NCBI RefSeq assembly: GCF_030814995.1
Contig: NZ_JAUSVX010000006.1
Location: forward strand, 124,001 to 188,000
DNA: 64,000 bases
Direction of reading: 5' to 3'
From: Labrys wisconsinensis
GTDB lineage: Bacteria; Pseudomonadota; Alphaproteobacteria; Rhizobiales; Labraceae
The translations under genes and the position numbers were made by a program. The first letter of the stretch is position 1, and every line of letters starts with the position of its first letter. Positions 53,661 to 62,102 of the stretch are shown in pieces. The notes beneath the pieces were generated by a model, which saw nothing but the letters and a program-made list of their open reading frames with translations, made no database searches and was not told where the DNA came from.

Positions 53661-54677
53661 ATGAAAAAAGCACGTCTGACGAAACTGGCGCTCGGCATGG
53701 CCGTGCTCGCCGCCGGCCTGTCCTTCGCCAAGGCCCAGGACAAGGGCTTGGAAAACCCGCGCAGCACGGCGTTCCATACCTCGCTGAAGGACAAGAAGGT
53801 GGTGTTCGTGCCGCTGTCCATGGGCTTCGACCTGACCGAGGGTTGGGCGGCGCAGATGCGCCGGCAGGCCAGCCGGCTCGGCTACAGCTTCGAGATCCGC
53901 GATCCCGCCTGGAGCACCGACGCCGGCACCAAGGCGATCCAGTCGCTGATCAGCGAAAAGCCCGACCTGATGGTGATCCACAATCCCGACATTCAGTCCT
54001 ATGCCCGGCTGCTCAAGCAGGCGCAGGCGGCCGGCATCAAGATCGTCCAGATCAACCTGGAATCGAACACGACGACCGACTCCTATGTCGGCGCCGACTG
54101 GACCGAGATCGGCAGGACGGCGGCCGAGGCCATCGTCGGCAAATGCGACAAGGGCAAGGGCATCTCGACCAAGGTGGCGATCGACACCGGCGTGCCGACT
54201 GCCGCCTCCGACGTCTTCCAGCTCGACGGTATCTACAAGGTGCTGAGCGCCCATCCCGACATCCAGGTCGTTTCGCAGCAGGCGACCGAATACAATCCGG
54301 AAAAGGCCCGCTCGATCATGGCGACGGTGCTGCAGCAGCATCCAGACCTCTGCGGGGGGATCGGCATCTGGGACAACCAGGACACCGGCACCGCCTCGGC
54401 GATCAAGGAAGCCGGCAAGAGCGACCAAGTGTTCCTGGTCACCAGCGGCGGCGGCAACAAGGTCGGCTGCGAGAATGTCGAGAAAGGCTTGTTCAATCTC
54501 TACATCAGCTACAACGTGCCGCTGCAGGGCGACCTGCTCAACCAGGAGATTGCCAGGCTCCTGATGTCCGACAGCCCGGCGGGAGAGGTGAAGACCATGT
54601 ACTTCAATCCTCTCACCCTGATCACCAAGGCCAATGTCAACCAGCGCAACTGTTGGACGCTCGACGATCTGAAATAG
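53661..54677 (+). CDS. Periplasmic binding protein, ribose type
   Basis: A 338-residue binding protein of the Peripla_BP_4 fold. A signal peptide covers about residues 1-25 (MKKARLTKLALGMAVLAAGL, cleavage near AKA-QD). The core begins KKVVFVPLSMGFDLTEGWAAQMRRQ. The ligand pocket cannot be read from sequence, but it differs from sugar binders in having IRDPAWSTDAGTKAIQSLI, with TDAGTK where ribose binders have a related motif. A strong GGGAGG site precedes the ATG. Position inside an HMG-CoA operon makes mevalonate or its lactone the leading ligand guess. Confidence 0.87.
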   Translation: MKKARLTKLALGMAVLAAGLSFAKAQDKGLENPRSTAFHTSLKDKKVVFVPLSMGFDLTEGWAAQMRRQASRLGYSFEIRDPAWSTDAGTKAIQSLISEKPDLMVIHNPDIQSYARLLKQAQAAGIKIVQINLESNTTTDSYVGADWTEIGRTAAEAIVGKCDKGKGISTKVAIDTGVPTAASDVFQLDGIYKVLSAHPDIQVVSQQATEYNPEKARSIMATVLQQHPDLCGGIGIWDNQDTGTASAIKEAGKSDQVFLVTSGGGNKVGCENVEKGLFNLYISYNVPLQGDLLNQEIARLLMSDSPAGEVKTMYFNPLTLITKANVNQRNCWTLDDLK

Positions 54678-54689
54678 GCGAGCGGGGTC

Positions 54690-56801
54690 ATGGCAGAGAG
54701 CAACGCGCTGACGCGGTGGCGCTATAGGTATCTCTCCGGCCGCCTGGTCGGAGAGATCCTGTCCAAGAGCTGGATCGACAGCGCGATCCCGGTCGTCGCC
54801 CTCCTGGTGACGGCCGCCGTCATGGCGTTCCTGATCCCGGGCCTGCTCAAGCCGGCCTATGTCGCCGACCTCTCGCGCCAACTCGCCGAATTCGGCCTGG
54901 TCGCTCTCGCTCTCACCATCGTGCTCCTGTCGGGCGGCATCGATCTCTCCGTCGGATCCGTGTTCGCGCTCTGCGTGCTGGCGGCGCTGTCCGGCGTGAA
55001 TGTCCTGGCCCTGCCGTTTCCCGTCGCGCTCGGCATGACACTCGGCGTCGGCCTCGTCTGCGGCCTCATCAACGGCGTCCTGATCGGCTATCTCCGGCTG
55101 CGCGCCTTCATCACCACCCTGGTGACCCTGGTCATCTACCGCGCCATCTACGACATCGTCTTTCCCCGCCTGGCGAGCGCCATCGTCGGCAGCACGCCGG
55201 ACTCGCCGGGCTGGGACTTTCTCGGTTTCGGCGCCGTCCATGGCGTGCCCGTGTCCTTCCTGATCTTCGCCCTCATCGCGGTCGCCCTCCATATCACGCT
55301 GTCCCGGTTGCGGCCCGGCTGGCGCCTGCGGGCGGTCGGCGGCGCGCGCAAGTCCGCCTACAATGCCGGCATCGACGTCAAGCGCACCGTCTGCATGGCC
55401 TATGTCTCGTCCGGCCTGCTGACGGCGGTCGCCGCCTTCCTGTTCGCGGCACGCCTCGGCAGCACCGGCGCCGATACCGGCATCGGCCTGGAGATCTCGG
55501 TGCTGACGGCCGTGGTGCTGGGCGGCGTGTCGCTCGGCGGCGGCCGGGGCTCGGTCGGCAGCGCCATCATCGGCGCGATCCTGGTGCTGATCCTCACCAA
55601 CGGCCTGATCCGCCTGTCGACGCCGGGCTCGGTCAACCAGCTGCTGCTCGGCCTGATCCTGATCCTGGCGGTGCTCTTCGACGCCAAATGGGTGAAGAAT
55701 CGCGGCAAGATCCTGAGCAAGGTCTATGTCTCGCCGACCTACCTCGCCCTGCCCGAGCAGGCCGGTGCGCACGGCGACACCTTCGCCCTCAACGACCGCC
55801 TCGGCGATGTCGAGCTGATCGGCCTCGGCGAGGTGGAAGGCCCGGAGGACGTCGTCCTCGACCGGGACGGCCATCTCTACACCGGCACGCGGCACGGCAC
55901 GATCGTGCGTTTTCTCGCTCCCGACTACGGGAGGCACGAGGTCTTCGCCCGGATCGGCGGGCATCCGCTCGGCCTCTGCTTCGCCGCGAACGGGGATCTC
56001 CTGACTTGCGTGGGCGGCATGGGCGTCTACAAGGTCGGCCCCGACGGCACCGTCGCCAAGGTCACCGACGAGACCAACCGCAGCTGGCTCTCGGTCATCG
56101 ATGATTCCAGGCTACGCCTGCCCGACGACCTCGACGTGGCGCCGGACGGCCGGATCTTCTTCAGCGAGGCGACGATCCGCTACGAGATGGCGGACTGGGT
56201 GGTCGATGCGCTGGAGGGCCGCGGCAATGGCCGGCTGATCTGCCACGATCCCGCGACCGGCAAGACCCGCACGGTGCTGCGCGGCCTGATCTTTCCCAAC
56301 GGCATCACCATCTGCCGCGACGGCCAGTCACTGCTGTTCGCCGAGACCTGGGCCTGCCGGATCTCGCGCTACTGGTTCGACGGCCCGAACAAGGGGCGGA
56401 CGGAAATCTTCATCGCCGACCTTCCCGGCTATCCCGACAACATCAACCGCGGCTCCGACGGCACCTATTGGATCGCGCTGCTGGGCCTGCGGACGAAGAC
56501 GTTCGATCTCGCCATGCGCAAGCCCGGCTTCCGCCGCCGCATGGCCCGCCGGATCGCGTCCGACGAATGGCTGTTTCCGAACGTCAATCGCGGCTGCGTC
56601 GCGCAGGTCTCGGAAGAGGGCAGGGTGCTTCAGGTGCTGTGGGACCGCGGCGGCGAGAACCATCCCTCGATCACGTCCACATGCGAGCACCGGGGCTATC
56701 TCTATCTCGGCGGCGTCTCCAACAACCGCATCGGCCGCATCCGCCTGCCCGGCGCCGATCCCGACTGGACGGCGCGGCGCGACACTTGGGGGAAGGACTG
56801 A
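54690..56801 (+). CDS. Fusion of ABC permease and strictosidine-synthase/SMP-30-like propeller
   Basis: A 703-residue protein in one uninterrupted frame. Residues 1-335 are a ribose-type permease (LALTIVLLSGGIDLSVGSVFAL; VVLGGVSLGGGRGSVGSAIIGA). A linker of about 40 residues (WVKNRGKILSKVYVSPTYLA...) leads into a beta-propeller at about 375-703. It has features of the strictosidine synthase / APMAP / gluconolactonase superfamily: SEATIRYEMADWVVDALEGR, FPNGITICRDGQSLLFAETW, LPGYPDNINRGSDGTYWIAL. Since permeases of this type end in the cytoplasm, the propeller should face inward, placed to act on the substrate as it enters. Relatives are lactonases or esterases, so lactone opening is the leading idea. 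Stop overlaps the next start (TGATG). Confidence 0.9.
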   Translation: MAESNALTRWRYRYLSGRLVGEILSKSWIDSAIPVVALLVTAAVMAFLIPGLLKPAYVADLSRQLAEFGLVALALTIVLLSGGIDLSVGSVFALCVLAALSGVNVLALPFPVALGMTLGVGLVCGLINGVLIGYLRLRAFITTLVTLVIYRAIYDIVFPRLASAIVGSTPDSPGWDFLGFGAVHGVPVSFLIFALIAVALHITLSRLRPGWRLRAVGGARKSAYNAGIDVKRTVCMAYVSSGLLTAVAAFLFAARLGSTGADTGIGLEISVLTAVVLGGVSLGGGRGSVGSAIIGAILVLILTNGLIRLSTPGSVNQLLLGLILILAVLFDAKWVKNRGKILSKVYVSPTYLALPEQAGAHGDTFALNDRLGDVELIGLGEVEGPEDVVLDRDGHLYTGTRHGTIVRFLAPDYGRHEVFARIGGHPLGLCFAANGDLLTCVGGMGVYKVGPDGTVAKVTDETNRSWLSVIDDSRLRLPDDLDVAPDGRIFFSEATIRYEMADWVVDALEGRGNGRLICHDPATGKTRTVLRGLIFPNGITICRDGQSLLFAETWACRISRYWFDGPNKGRTEIFIADLPGYPDNINRGSDGTYWIALLGLRTKTFDLAMRKPGFRRRMARRIASDEWLFPNVNRGCVAQVSEEGRVLQVLWDRGGENHPSITSTCEHRGYLYLGGVSNNRIGRIRLPGADPDWTARRDTWGKD

Positions 56802-57880
56802 TGGGATTCTTCTCGAGCCTGGCCGGCCTGTTCGGCCGTGGAGACGAGGATGTCCTCAGCATCCCGGCCATGGACGGCGTGTTCAAGCCCAACGCGCGGC
56901 TCGACAGCACCGAGGCTATCCTCGGCCTGCCAGGGCTGGACAACCTCGCCGCCGGCCCGGGCGCGCTTTATTGCAGCAGCGTAGACACGGTGTTCCGCAT
57001 TGACCCGAAAGCCGGGCGCGCCGAGCCGGTCCGGACGTTCGGCGGCGCCGTGACCATGATCGCCGCATCCCCGGCCGGCCGGCTCGCGGTCGGCGTCGAA
57101 GGCATCGGCGTGGAACTGCTCGATCAGAGCGAGTGGCGCCGCTTCGATCTTCCTGCCGACTGCGCGTCCTGCGTCACCGCGGGCCTGTTCCGCGGCGAGG
57201 ACGAGCTCTGCCTGGCGATCGGCTCCCGTGTCCATGCCGCGTCGGACTGGAAGCGCGATCTGATGAGTCGTGGCTCGACCGGAGCCGTAATACTTTGCCG
57301 GCTATCGATAGGAGCGTGCGAAATCGTCAGGGAAGGCCTCGCCTTTCCCTACGGCCTGGCCGTCATGGCCGATGGCGCTCTCGCGGTGAGCGAAAGCTGG
57401 CGGCATCGGGTTCTGTCCCTGCCGGCGCGGGCGGGATCGGCGGAAGAGGTGCGGATCGGCGATCTTCCCGCCTATCCCGCCCGGCTCTCCCCGGCTTCGG
57501 ACGGCGGCTTCTGGCTGGCGCTCTTCGCCCCGCGCCGCCAGCTGACGGAATTCGTGCTCGTCGAGGATGACTATCGCCGCGAGATGATGGCGACGATCCC
57601 GCCGCAGGCCTGGATCGGTCCCGACTTCGCCGATGGCGACGAGGAGCAGCCGCTGCAGGCCGGGTCCGTGCGGCAGATGGGGATCATGAAGCCCTGGGCG
57701 CCGTCGCGCTCCTACGGGCTGGTCGCCAGGCTCGACCGGGACATGCAGCCCGTCGCCAGCTTCCATTCCCGCGCCGACGGCCGACGGCACGGCATCGCCT
57801 CAATCGTCGAATTCGAGGGGCATCTCTACGCGGCGTCCCGCGGCAGCGGCACGCTGCTTCGGATCGGCGACCCGACATGA
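56801..57880 (+). CDS. Free-standing strictosidine-synthase/SMP-30-like propeller protein
   Basis: A 359-residue protein related to the propeller part of the fused gene upstream, but diverged. It keeps the segments GLAFPYGLAVMADGALAVSESWRHRVLSL and IGDLPAYPARLSPASDGGFWLALF, which align with FPNGITIC, LPGYPDNI and TYWIALL of the fusion. In place of the DN pair of LPGYPDN, usually a metal ligand, it has ARL, so it may have lost activity. No signal peptide is seen; the start MGFFSSLAGLFGRG may be amphipathic. Overlaps both neighbours by one and four bases, so it is part of the transporter unit. Confidence 0.82.
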   Translation: MGFFSSLAGLFGRGDEDVLSIPAMDGVFKPNARLDSTEAILGLPGLDNLAAGPGALYCSSVDTVFRIDPKAGRAEPVRTFGGAVTMIAASPAGRLAVGVEGIGVELLDQSEWRRFDLPADCASCVTAGLFRGEDELCLAIGSRVHAASDWKRDLMSRGSTGAVILCRLSIGACEIVREGLAFPYGLAVMADGALAVSESWRHRVLSLPARAGSAEEVRIGDLPAYPARLSPASDGGFWLALFAPRRQLTEFVLVEDDYRREMMATIPPQAWIGPDFADGDEEQPLQAGSVRQMGIMKPWAPSRSYGLVARLDRDMQPVASFHSRADGRRHGIASIVEFEGHLYAASRGSGTLLRIGDPT

Positions 57881-59373
57881 CCGACATCGTCGAATTCCGG
57901 GACGCGACCAAGTCGTTCCGCGGCGTCGCCGCCTTCAGCCATGTGAACTTCGCCCTGCGCAAGGGCGAGGTCCATGCCCTGCTGGGCGAGAACGGCGCGG
58001 GCAAGTCGACCCTCACCAAGGTGCTCGCCGGCCTCTACCCCCTGACGTCGGGGGCGATGCTGGTGGAGGGCGTGGCGCGGACATTCGCCTCGCCGGCGGA
58101 CGCCCTCGCCAGCGGCGTCGCCATGGTGTTCCAGGAGACCAACCTCATTCCGTCGATGACGGTGGCCCAGAACCTCTTCCTGGGCGAGGAGAGCTTCTTC
58201 AACCGGCTGCGCGGCGTCAACATCAGGGCCCAGCAGCATCTGCAGCGCCTGAGCTTCCACGTCGAGCCGACGGCGCTGGTCTCCTCGCTCGGCGCCGCCA
58301 AGAAGCAGATGGTCGAGATTGCCCGGGCCGTGCAGCATCGGGCGCGCATCTTCATCTTCGATGAGCCGACCGCGACGCTGACCCCGGAGGAGAAGCAGCA
58401 TTTCTTCACGCTGGTCGAACGCCTCAAGGCCGATGGCGCCTCGATCATCTTCATCTCGCACGCGCTGGAGGAGGCGCTGGCGATCGCCGACCGCATCAGC
58501 ATCCTGCGCGACGGCGAGCTCATCGTCACCGACGAGACCCGGACCTTCACCCGCGACCGCATCATCCAGGCCATGGTCGGCCGCCAGCTCAAGGACGAGC
58601 TCTACGGCACGGCACGGACGCGCAAGGCCAGGCCGATCGGCCGCAAGGTCCTGGCGCTCGAGAACGTCTCCATGGGCAAGGCGGTGCGCAGCGCCACGCT
58701 GTCGGTCTTCGCCGGCCAGGTCACCGGCATGTTCGGCCTGGTCGGGGCGGGGCGGACGGAAATGATGAAGATCGCCGCCGGCGTCCTCAAGCGCGACCTC
58801 TTCCACGGCGGCCGCGTCAAGCTGAACGGCGAGAGCGTGCGCTTCAGCGTTCCGCGCAGCGCGGTGAGGCGGCGCGTCGCCTATGTCACCGAGGACCGCA
58901 AGCTCGACGGCCTCTTCGACACCATGGGCATTTCCCAGAACATCTTCCTGGGCAGGCTCGCGAGGGGAAGCAACCCCTTGTCGGTGGTCGGCATGGGTGA
59001 GGCCCGTGAGGCCGCGTCCGAATGGATCGAGAGGCTCAACATCCGGACGATCCGCCAGGGCGCCAAGGTCGTCGAGCTCTCCGGCGGCAACCAGCAGAAG
59101 GTGGTGATCGCCAAGAGCCTGATCCAGAGTCCGGACCTGATCATCTTCGACGAGCCGACGCGCGGGGTGGATGTCGGGGCGATCGCCGAGATCCATGCGA
59201 TGATCCAGGGCCTCGCCGATGCCGGGGCGGCCGTGGTGGTCATCTCTTCCTATCTCCCGGAAATCCTGGCCATATCGGATCGTATCCTGGTCGCCAAGCA
59301 GGGGCGTATCATCGAGGAGATGTCGATCGAGGAGGCGAGCGAGGAGAAGATCATGTACGCGGCGGTGCACTGA
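57877..59373 (+). CDS. ABC transporter ATP-binding protein, ribose type (RbsA-like)
   Basis: A 498-residue tandem ATPase. Domain 1 has Walker A GENGAGKST near residue 37, a changed signature (LGAAKKQMVEIARAV instead of LSxxxxQ) and Walker B IFIFDEPTATLTPEE. Domain 2 has the degenerate Walker A GLVGAGRTE, a normal signature LSGGNQQKVVIAKSL and LIIFDEPTRGVDVGA. It would drive the importer formed by the plain and the fused permease. It overlaps the propeller gene by four bases and the lyase gene by one. Confidence 0.92.
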   Translation: MTDIVEFRDATKSFRGVAAFSHVNFALRKGEVHALLGENGAGKSTLTKVLAGLYPLTSGAMLVEGVARTFASPADALASGVAMVFQETNLIPSMTVAQNLFLGEESFFNRLRGVNIRAQQHLQRLSFHVEPTALVSSLGAAKKQMVEIARAVQHRARIFIFDEPTATLTPEEKQHFFTLVERLKADGASIIFISHALEEALAIADRISILRDGELIVTDETRTFTRDRIIQAMVGRQLKDELYGTARTRKARPIGRKVLALENVSMGKAVRSATLSVFAGQVTGMFGLVGAGRTEMMKIAAGVLKRDLFHGGRVKLNGESVRFSVPRSAVRRRVAYVTEDRKLDGLFDTMGISQNIFLGRLARGSNPLSVVGMGEAREAASEWIERLNIRTIRQGAKVVELSGGNQQKVVIAKSLIQSPDLIIFDEPTRGVDVGAIAEIHAMIQGLADAGAAVVVISSYLPEILAISDRILVAKQGRIIEEMSIEEASEEKIMYAAVH

Positions 59374-60236
59374 TGGACGACGACAGGACGGTCACCCTTG
59401 TCGAGGTCGGACCGCGTGACGGCCTGCAGAACGAGAAGGCCGTCATCGCGACGCAAGACAAGCTTGCGCTGATCGAGCGTCTGGCCGATGCGGGCTTGAC
59501 CCGCATCGAGGCGACGGCCTTCGTCTCGCCGAAATGGGTGCCGCAGATGGCGGATCACGATGCGGTCATGCGGGGCGCCCGGCGGCGGCCCGGACTGACG
59601 CTCTCGGCTCTCGTTCCCAACGAGAAGGGCGCGGTCGCGGCCATTGCGGCCGGCGCCCAGGAATTGGCGGTGTTCGCCAGCGCGTCGGAGAGTTTCGCGC
59701 GAGAGAATACCAATTGCACCATCGCCGAGAGCATCGAGCGCTTCGGGCCCGTGCTGGCCCTGGCGCGGACGCATCGGCTTCCAGTCAGAGGTTATGTCTC
59801 CTGCGCGGTCGATTGTCCCTATGAAGGGCCGATCGCGCCGGCCATGGTGCGCGCCGTCGCGGAGCGCCTTCTGGACATCGGCTGCGCGGAGATCGCCGTC
59901 GCCGACACGATCGGCCGGGGCACGCCGGAGCGGGTCGACGCCATGCTGGCTGATGTGATCGAGGCCGTGCCGATCGGACGGCTCGCCTGCCATTTCCACG
60001 ACACGTCCGGCCAGGCGCTGGCCAATATCGACGTGGCGCTCGGGCACGGCATCCGCATCGTCGACAGCGCCATCGGCGGGCTGGGCGGGTGTCCCTATGC
60101 GCCGGGCGCGGCCGGCAATGTCGCCACGGAACGCGTGGTCGCGCACTTGGCTTCGTTGAGATACGACACCGGCGTCGATCCCGACAAGCTGGCCGTCGCC
60201 AGGGCCTTTGCATCAGGTCTGAAGACTGCGAAATAG
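59373..60236 (+). CDS. mvaB: Hydroxymethylglutaryl-CoA lyase
   Basis: A 287-residue TIM-barrel lyase that splits HMG-CoA into acetyl-CoA and acetoacetate. The N-terminal motif VGPRDGLQNE gives the catalytic arginine and metal aspartate (Arg15, Asp16). The metal histidines are in CHFHDTSGQALAN (His207, His209), and the catalytic cysteine is Cys240 in the GLGGCPYAPGAAGN loop. All signature residues are present. The ATG overlaps the ATPase stop. As last gene of the operon it completes the route that starts with mvaA. Leucine breakdown also uses this enzyme, but no leucine-degradation genes are nearby. Confidence 0.95.
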   Translation: MDDDRTVTLVEVGPRDGLQNEKAVIATQDKLALIERLADAGLTRIEATAFVSPKWVPQMADHDAVMRGARRRPGLTLSALVPNEKGAVAAIAAGAQELAVFASASESFARENTNCTIAESIERFGPVLALARTHRLPVRGYVSCAVDCPYEGPIAPAMVRAVAERLLDIGCAEIAVADTIGRGTPERVDAMLADVIEAVPIGRLACHFHDTSGQALANIDVALGHGIRIVDSAIGGLGGCPYAPGAAGNVATERVVAHLASLRYDTGVDPDKLAVARAFASGLKTAK

Positions 60237-60286
60237 GGCCGGGTGCCCGTTTCGGGTTCGGAACGATCGGGCGTCGAGCTTCGCCC

Positions 60287-60793
60287 TCACACCTCGTAGG
60301 CGAAGGGCGTGCCCTCGTGGCAATCCGCGCCGCGCCCGATCGCGGCGATGGCGGCGATCATCCGGCCGCCGCGGTTCAGCCTGGCGTCGGCCAGCGCCAC
60401 GATGCGTGGATTGGGCGTGGCGGTGGGCGAGGCGCGGCGCAGCGCCAGCGCCGCCTCCATCTCGTCGCGCGCAGGATCGAGCGCGCAGGCCGCGACATAG
60501 GCCGCCGCCGTCGAGCGGCTGACCCCGGCCCAGCAATGCACCACCAGCGGGCTCGTCCGGTCCCAGCCGGCGAGGAAGGCGAGCAACTGCTCCAGATGCT
60601 CCTCCCCCGGAGCGACATGGCCCTCCATCGGCTCGGGAATGTCGTTCATGCCGAGGAACAGGTGGTTGGCCGGGCTGATCGACGCCGGTCGCGTCACCGG
60701 CGTCGCGGCGTTGATCAGCGTCACCAGGTGCCGGGCGCCGGTCTCGGCGACGACGGCTTCGAGGCGGGCGAGGGAACAGACATGGATGCGCAT
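60287..60793 (-). CDS. Dual-specificity/tyrosine phosphatase-like protein
   Basis: A 168-residue protein with the P-loop CxxxxxR signature as VVHCWAGVSRSTAAAYVAA near the middle, where Cys is the nucleophile. It starts at the ATG at 60793. An upstream aspartate in LGMNDIPEP may serve as general acid. Bacterial proteins of this size are annotated as protein tyrosine phosphatases; substrates are unknown. It ends 51 bases from the convergent mvaB gene and lies nine bases after the HD hydrolase gene, probably in one operon with it and tag. Confidence 0.82.
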   Translation of the reverse strand: MRIHVCSLARLEAVVAETGARHLVTLINAATPVTRPASISPANHLFLGMNDIPEPMEGHVAPGEEHLEQLLAFLAGWDRTSPLVVHCWAGVSRSTAAAYVAACALDPARDEMEAALALRRASPTATPNPRIVALADARLNRGGRMIAAIAAIGRGADCHEGTPFAYEV

Positions 60794-60801
60794 GGGGGAA
60801 C

Positions 60802-61404
60802 TCAGGACGTCAGCTCTGCGAATCGGTCGAGGAAGGCGGCCTGCGCCGCTTCGGCCGGCAGCGCCGTGAGCCGCCCCGCCGCGATCGGCTGCGGCAGCGG
60901 CCTGGGATCGCCGAAGAACCGCCGCGCCTCCTCCAGGGCGAAGCCGGCGAGCTCCGTCGCCTCCAGGAAGGCGGCGACATGGTCGGCCTTCTTGGTCAGC
61001 GCCTTGGCCGCGGCCGGGGTCTGGGGCGGCAGGCCGAACCGGACGCGGATGGCCGCCAGGAGCCGCGCCTCGACGCTCTTGTAGCTCTCGCCGATCACCG
61101 CCTTGAACGGCGAGATCATGTCGCCGATCACATATTCGGGCGCATCGTGCAGCAGCACGGTCAGCCGCGTCGCGGTGCTGGCCTGCGGCTCCAGGGCGTC
61201 GGCGATGTCGGCGACCAGCACCGAGTGCTGCGCCACCGAGAAGATCGCCTCGCCCCGCGTCTGGCCGTTCCAGCGGGCGACGCGGGCAAGGCCATGGGCG
61301 ATGTCCTCGATCTCGATGTCGAGCGGCGAGGGGTCGAGAAGGTCGAGCCTGCGGCCGGACAGCATGCGCTGCCAGGCCCGCGGCGGCGCCGGCGCCCGCG
61401 CCAT
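60802..61404 (-). CDS. HD superfamily hydrolase (YfbR-like)
   Basis: A 200-residue HD-domain phosphohydrolase. Metal residues appear as VAQHSVLVADIA, then LLHDAPEYVIGDMISPFK, as in YfbR-type 5'-nucleotidases and related HD hydrolases. It overlaps the tag gene by one base (TGATG), indicating coupled translation. The substrate is not predictable; a deoxynucleotide is possible by family. Confidence 0.83.
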   Translation of the reverse strand: MARAPAPPRAWQRMLSGRRLDLLDPSPLDIEIEDIAHGLARVARWNGQTRGEAIFSVAQHSVLVADIADALEPQASTATRLTVLLHDAPEYVIGDMISPFKAVIGESYKSVEARLLAAIRVRFGLPPQTPAAAKALTKKADHVAAFLEATELAGFALEEARRFFGDPRPLPQPIAAGRLTALPAEAAQAAFLDRFAELTS

Positions 61405-62021
61405 CAGCCCGGATGCCCCGCACGGCCGAGCGCGGCGCAGTCCTCGTAGCGGAAGCAGCCGACCAAGTGGTCGTTGACCATGCCCACCGCCTGCATGAAG
61501 GCGTAGACGATGGTCGGCCCGCAGAACTTGAAGCCCTTGGCTTTCAGGTCTTTCGAGATCGCCTGCGACAGCGCCGTTTCGGCCGGCACCTCGCCGGTGC
61601 TGCGCCAGGCGTTCTGCAGCGGCCGCCCGTCCATGAAATCCCAGAGATAGCGCGAAAAACCTTCGCGCTCCTCGATGGCGAGATAGACCTTGGCGCTCTC
61701 GATCGTGCCGAGGATCTTGGCCCGGTTGCGGATGATGCCGCCGTCCTGCATCAGCGCCTCGACCTTGTCGGGCCCGAACCGCACGATGCGCTCGGCCTCG
61801 AAATTCTCGAACACGTTTCGGAAATGCTCGCGCTTGCGCAGGATGGTGATCCAGGACAAGCCCGCCTGGAACCCGTCGAGGATCAGCTTCTCGAACAGGG
61901 CCCGGCTGCCATAGTCCGGTACGCCCCAGTCGGTGTCGTGATAGGCGATGTAGAGCGGATCGGCCCCCGGCCAGGGGCAGCGCGTCTTGCCGTCGGGATA
62001 GAGCAGGGCTGTGCGGTCCAT
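61404..62021 (-). CDS. tag: DNA-3-methyladenine glycosylase I
   Basis: A 205-residue glycosylase that removes 3-methyladenine from DNA. The zinc site is formed by residues in TRCPWPGADPLYIAYHDTDWG near the N-terminus and NDHLVGCFRYEDC near the C-terminus. The base-recognition block FEKLILDGFQAGLSWITILRKREHF and the KFCGPTIVYAFMQAVGMVNDH block are intact. The ATG at 62021 begins just before the family start. Confidence 0.94.
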   Translation of the reverse strand: MDRTALLYPDGKTRCPWPGADPLYIAYHDTDWGVPDYGSRALFEKLILDGFQAGLSWITILRKREHFRNVFENFEAERIVRFGPDKVEALMQDGGIIRNRAKILGTIESAKVYLAIEEREGFSRYLWDFMDGRPLQNAWRSTGEVPAETALSQAISKDLKAKGFKFCGPTIVYAFMQAVGMVNDHLVGCFRYEDCAALGRAGHPG

Positions 62022-62102
62022 GACGCGTTCGTAGAGGGGAAACGAAACAAGATCAAATCTTGTTCGCAGCGCCGTTCGAAACCCGGTGCCCCCCGGGCGA
62101 AT

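Noticed and set aside
54690-56801. The permease-propeller fusion as an assembly or frameshift artefact
   Set aside because: The frame is open throughout, the linker has ordinary composition, no ribosome binding site or start is seen at the junction, and the flanking genes overlap normally. Long reads or relatives would settle it, so it is kept as a finding.
59373-60236. The lyase as isopropylmalate synthase or another DRE-TIM enzyme
   Set aside because: The GLGGCPYAPGAAGN loop with the catalytic cysteine and the short length identify HMG-CoA lyase.
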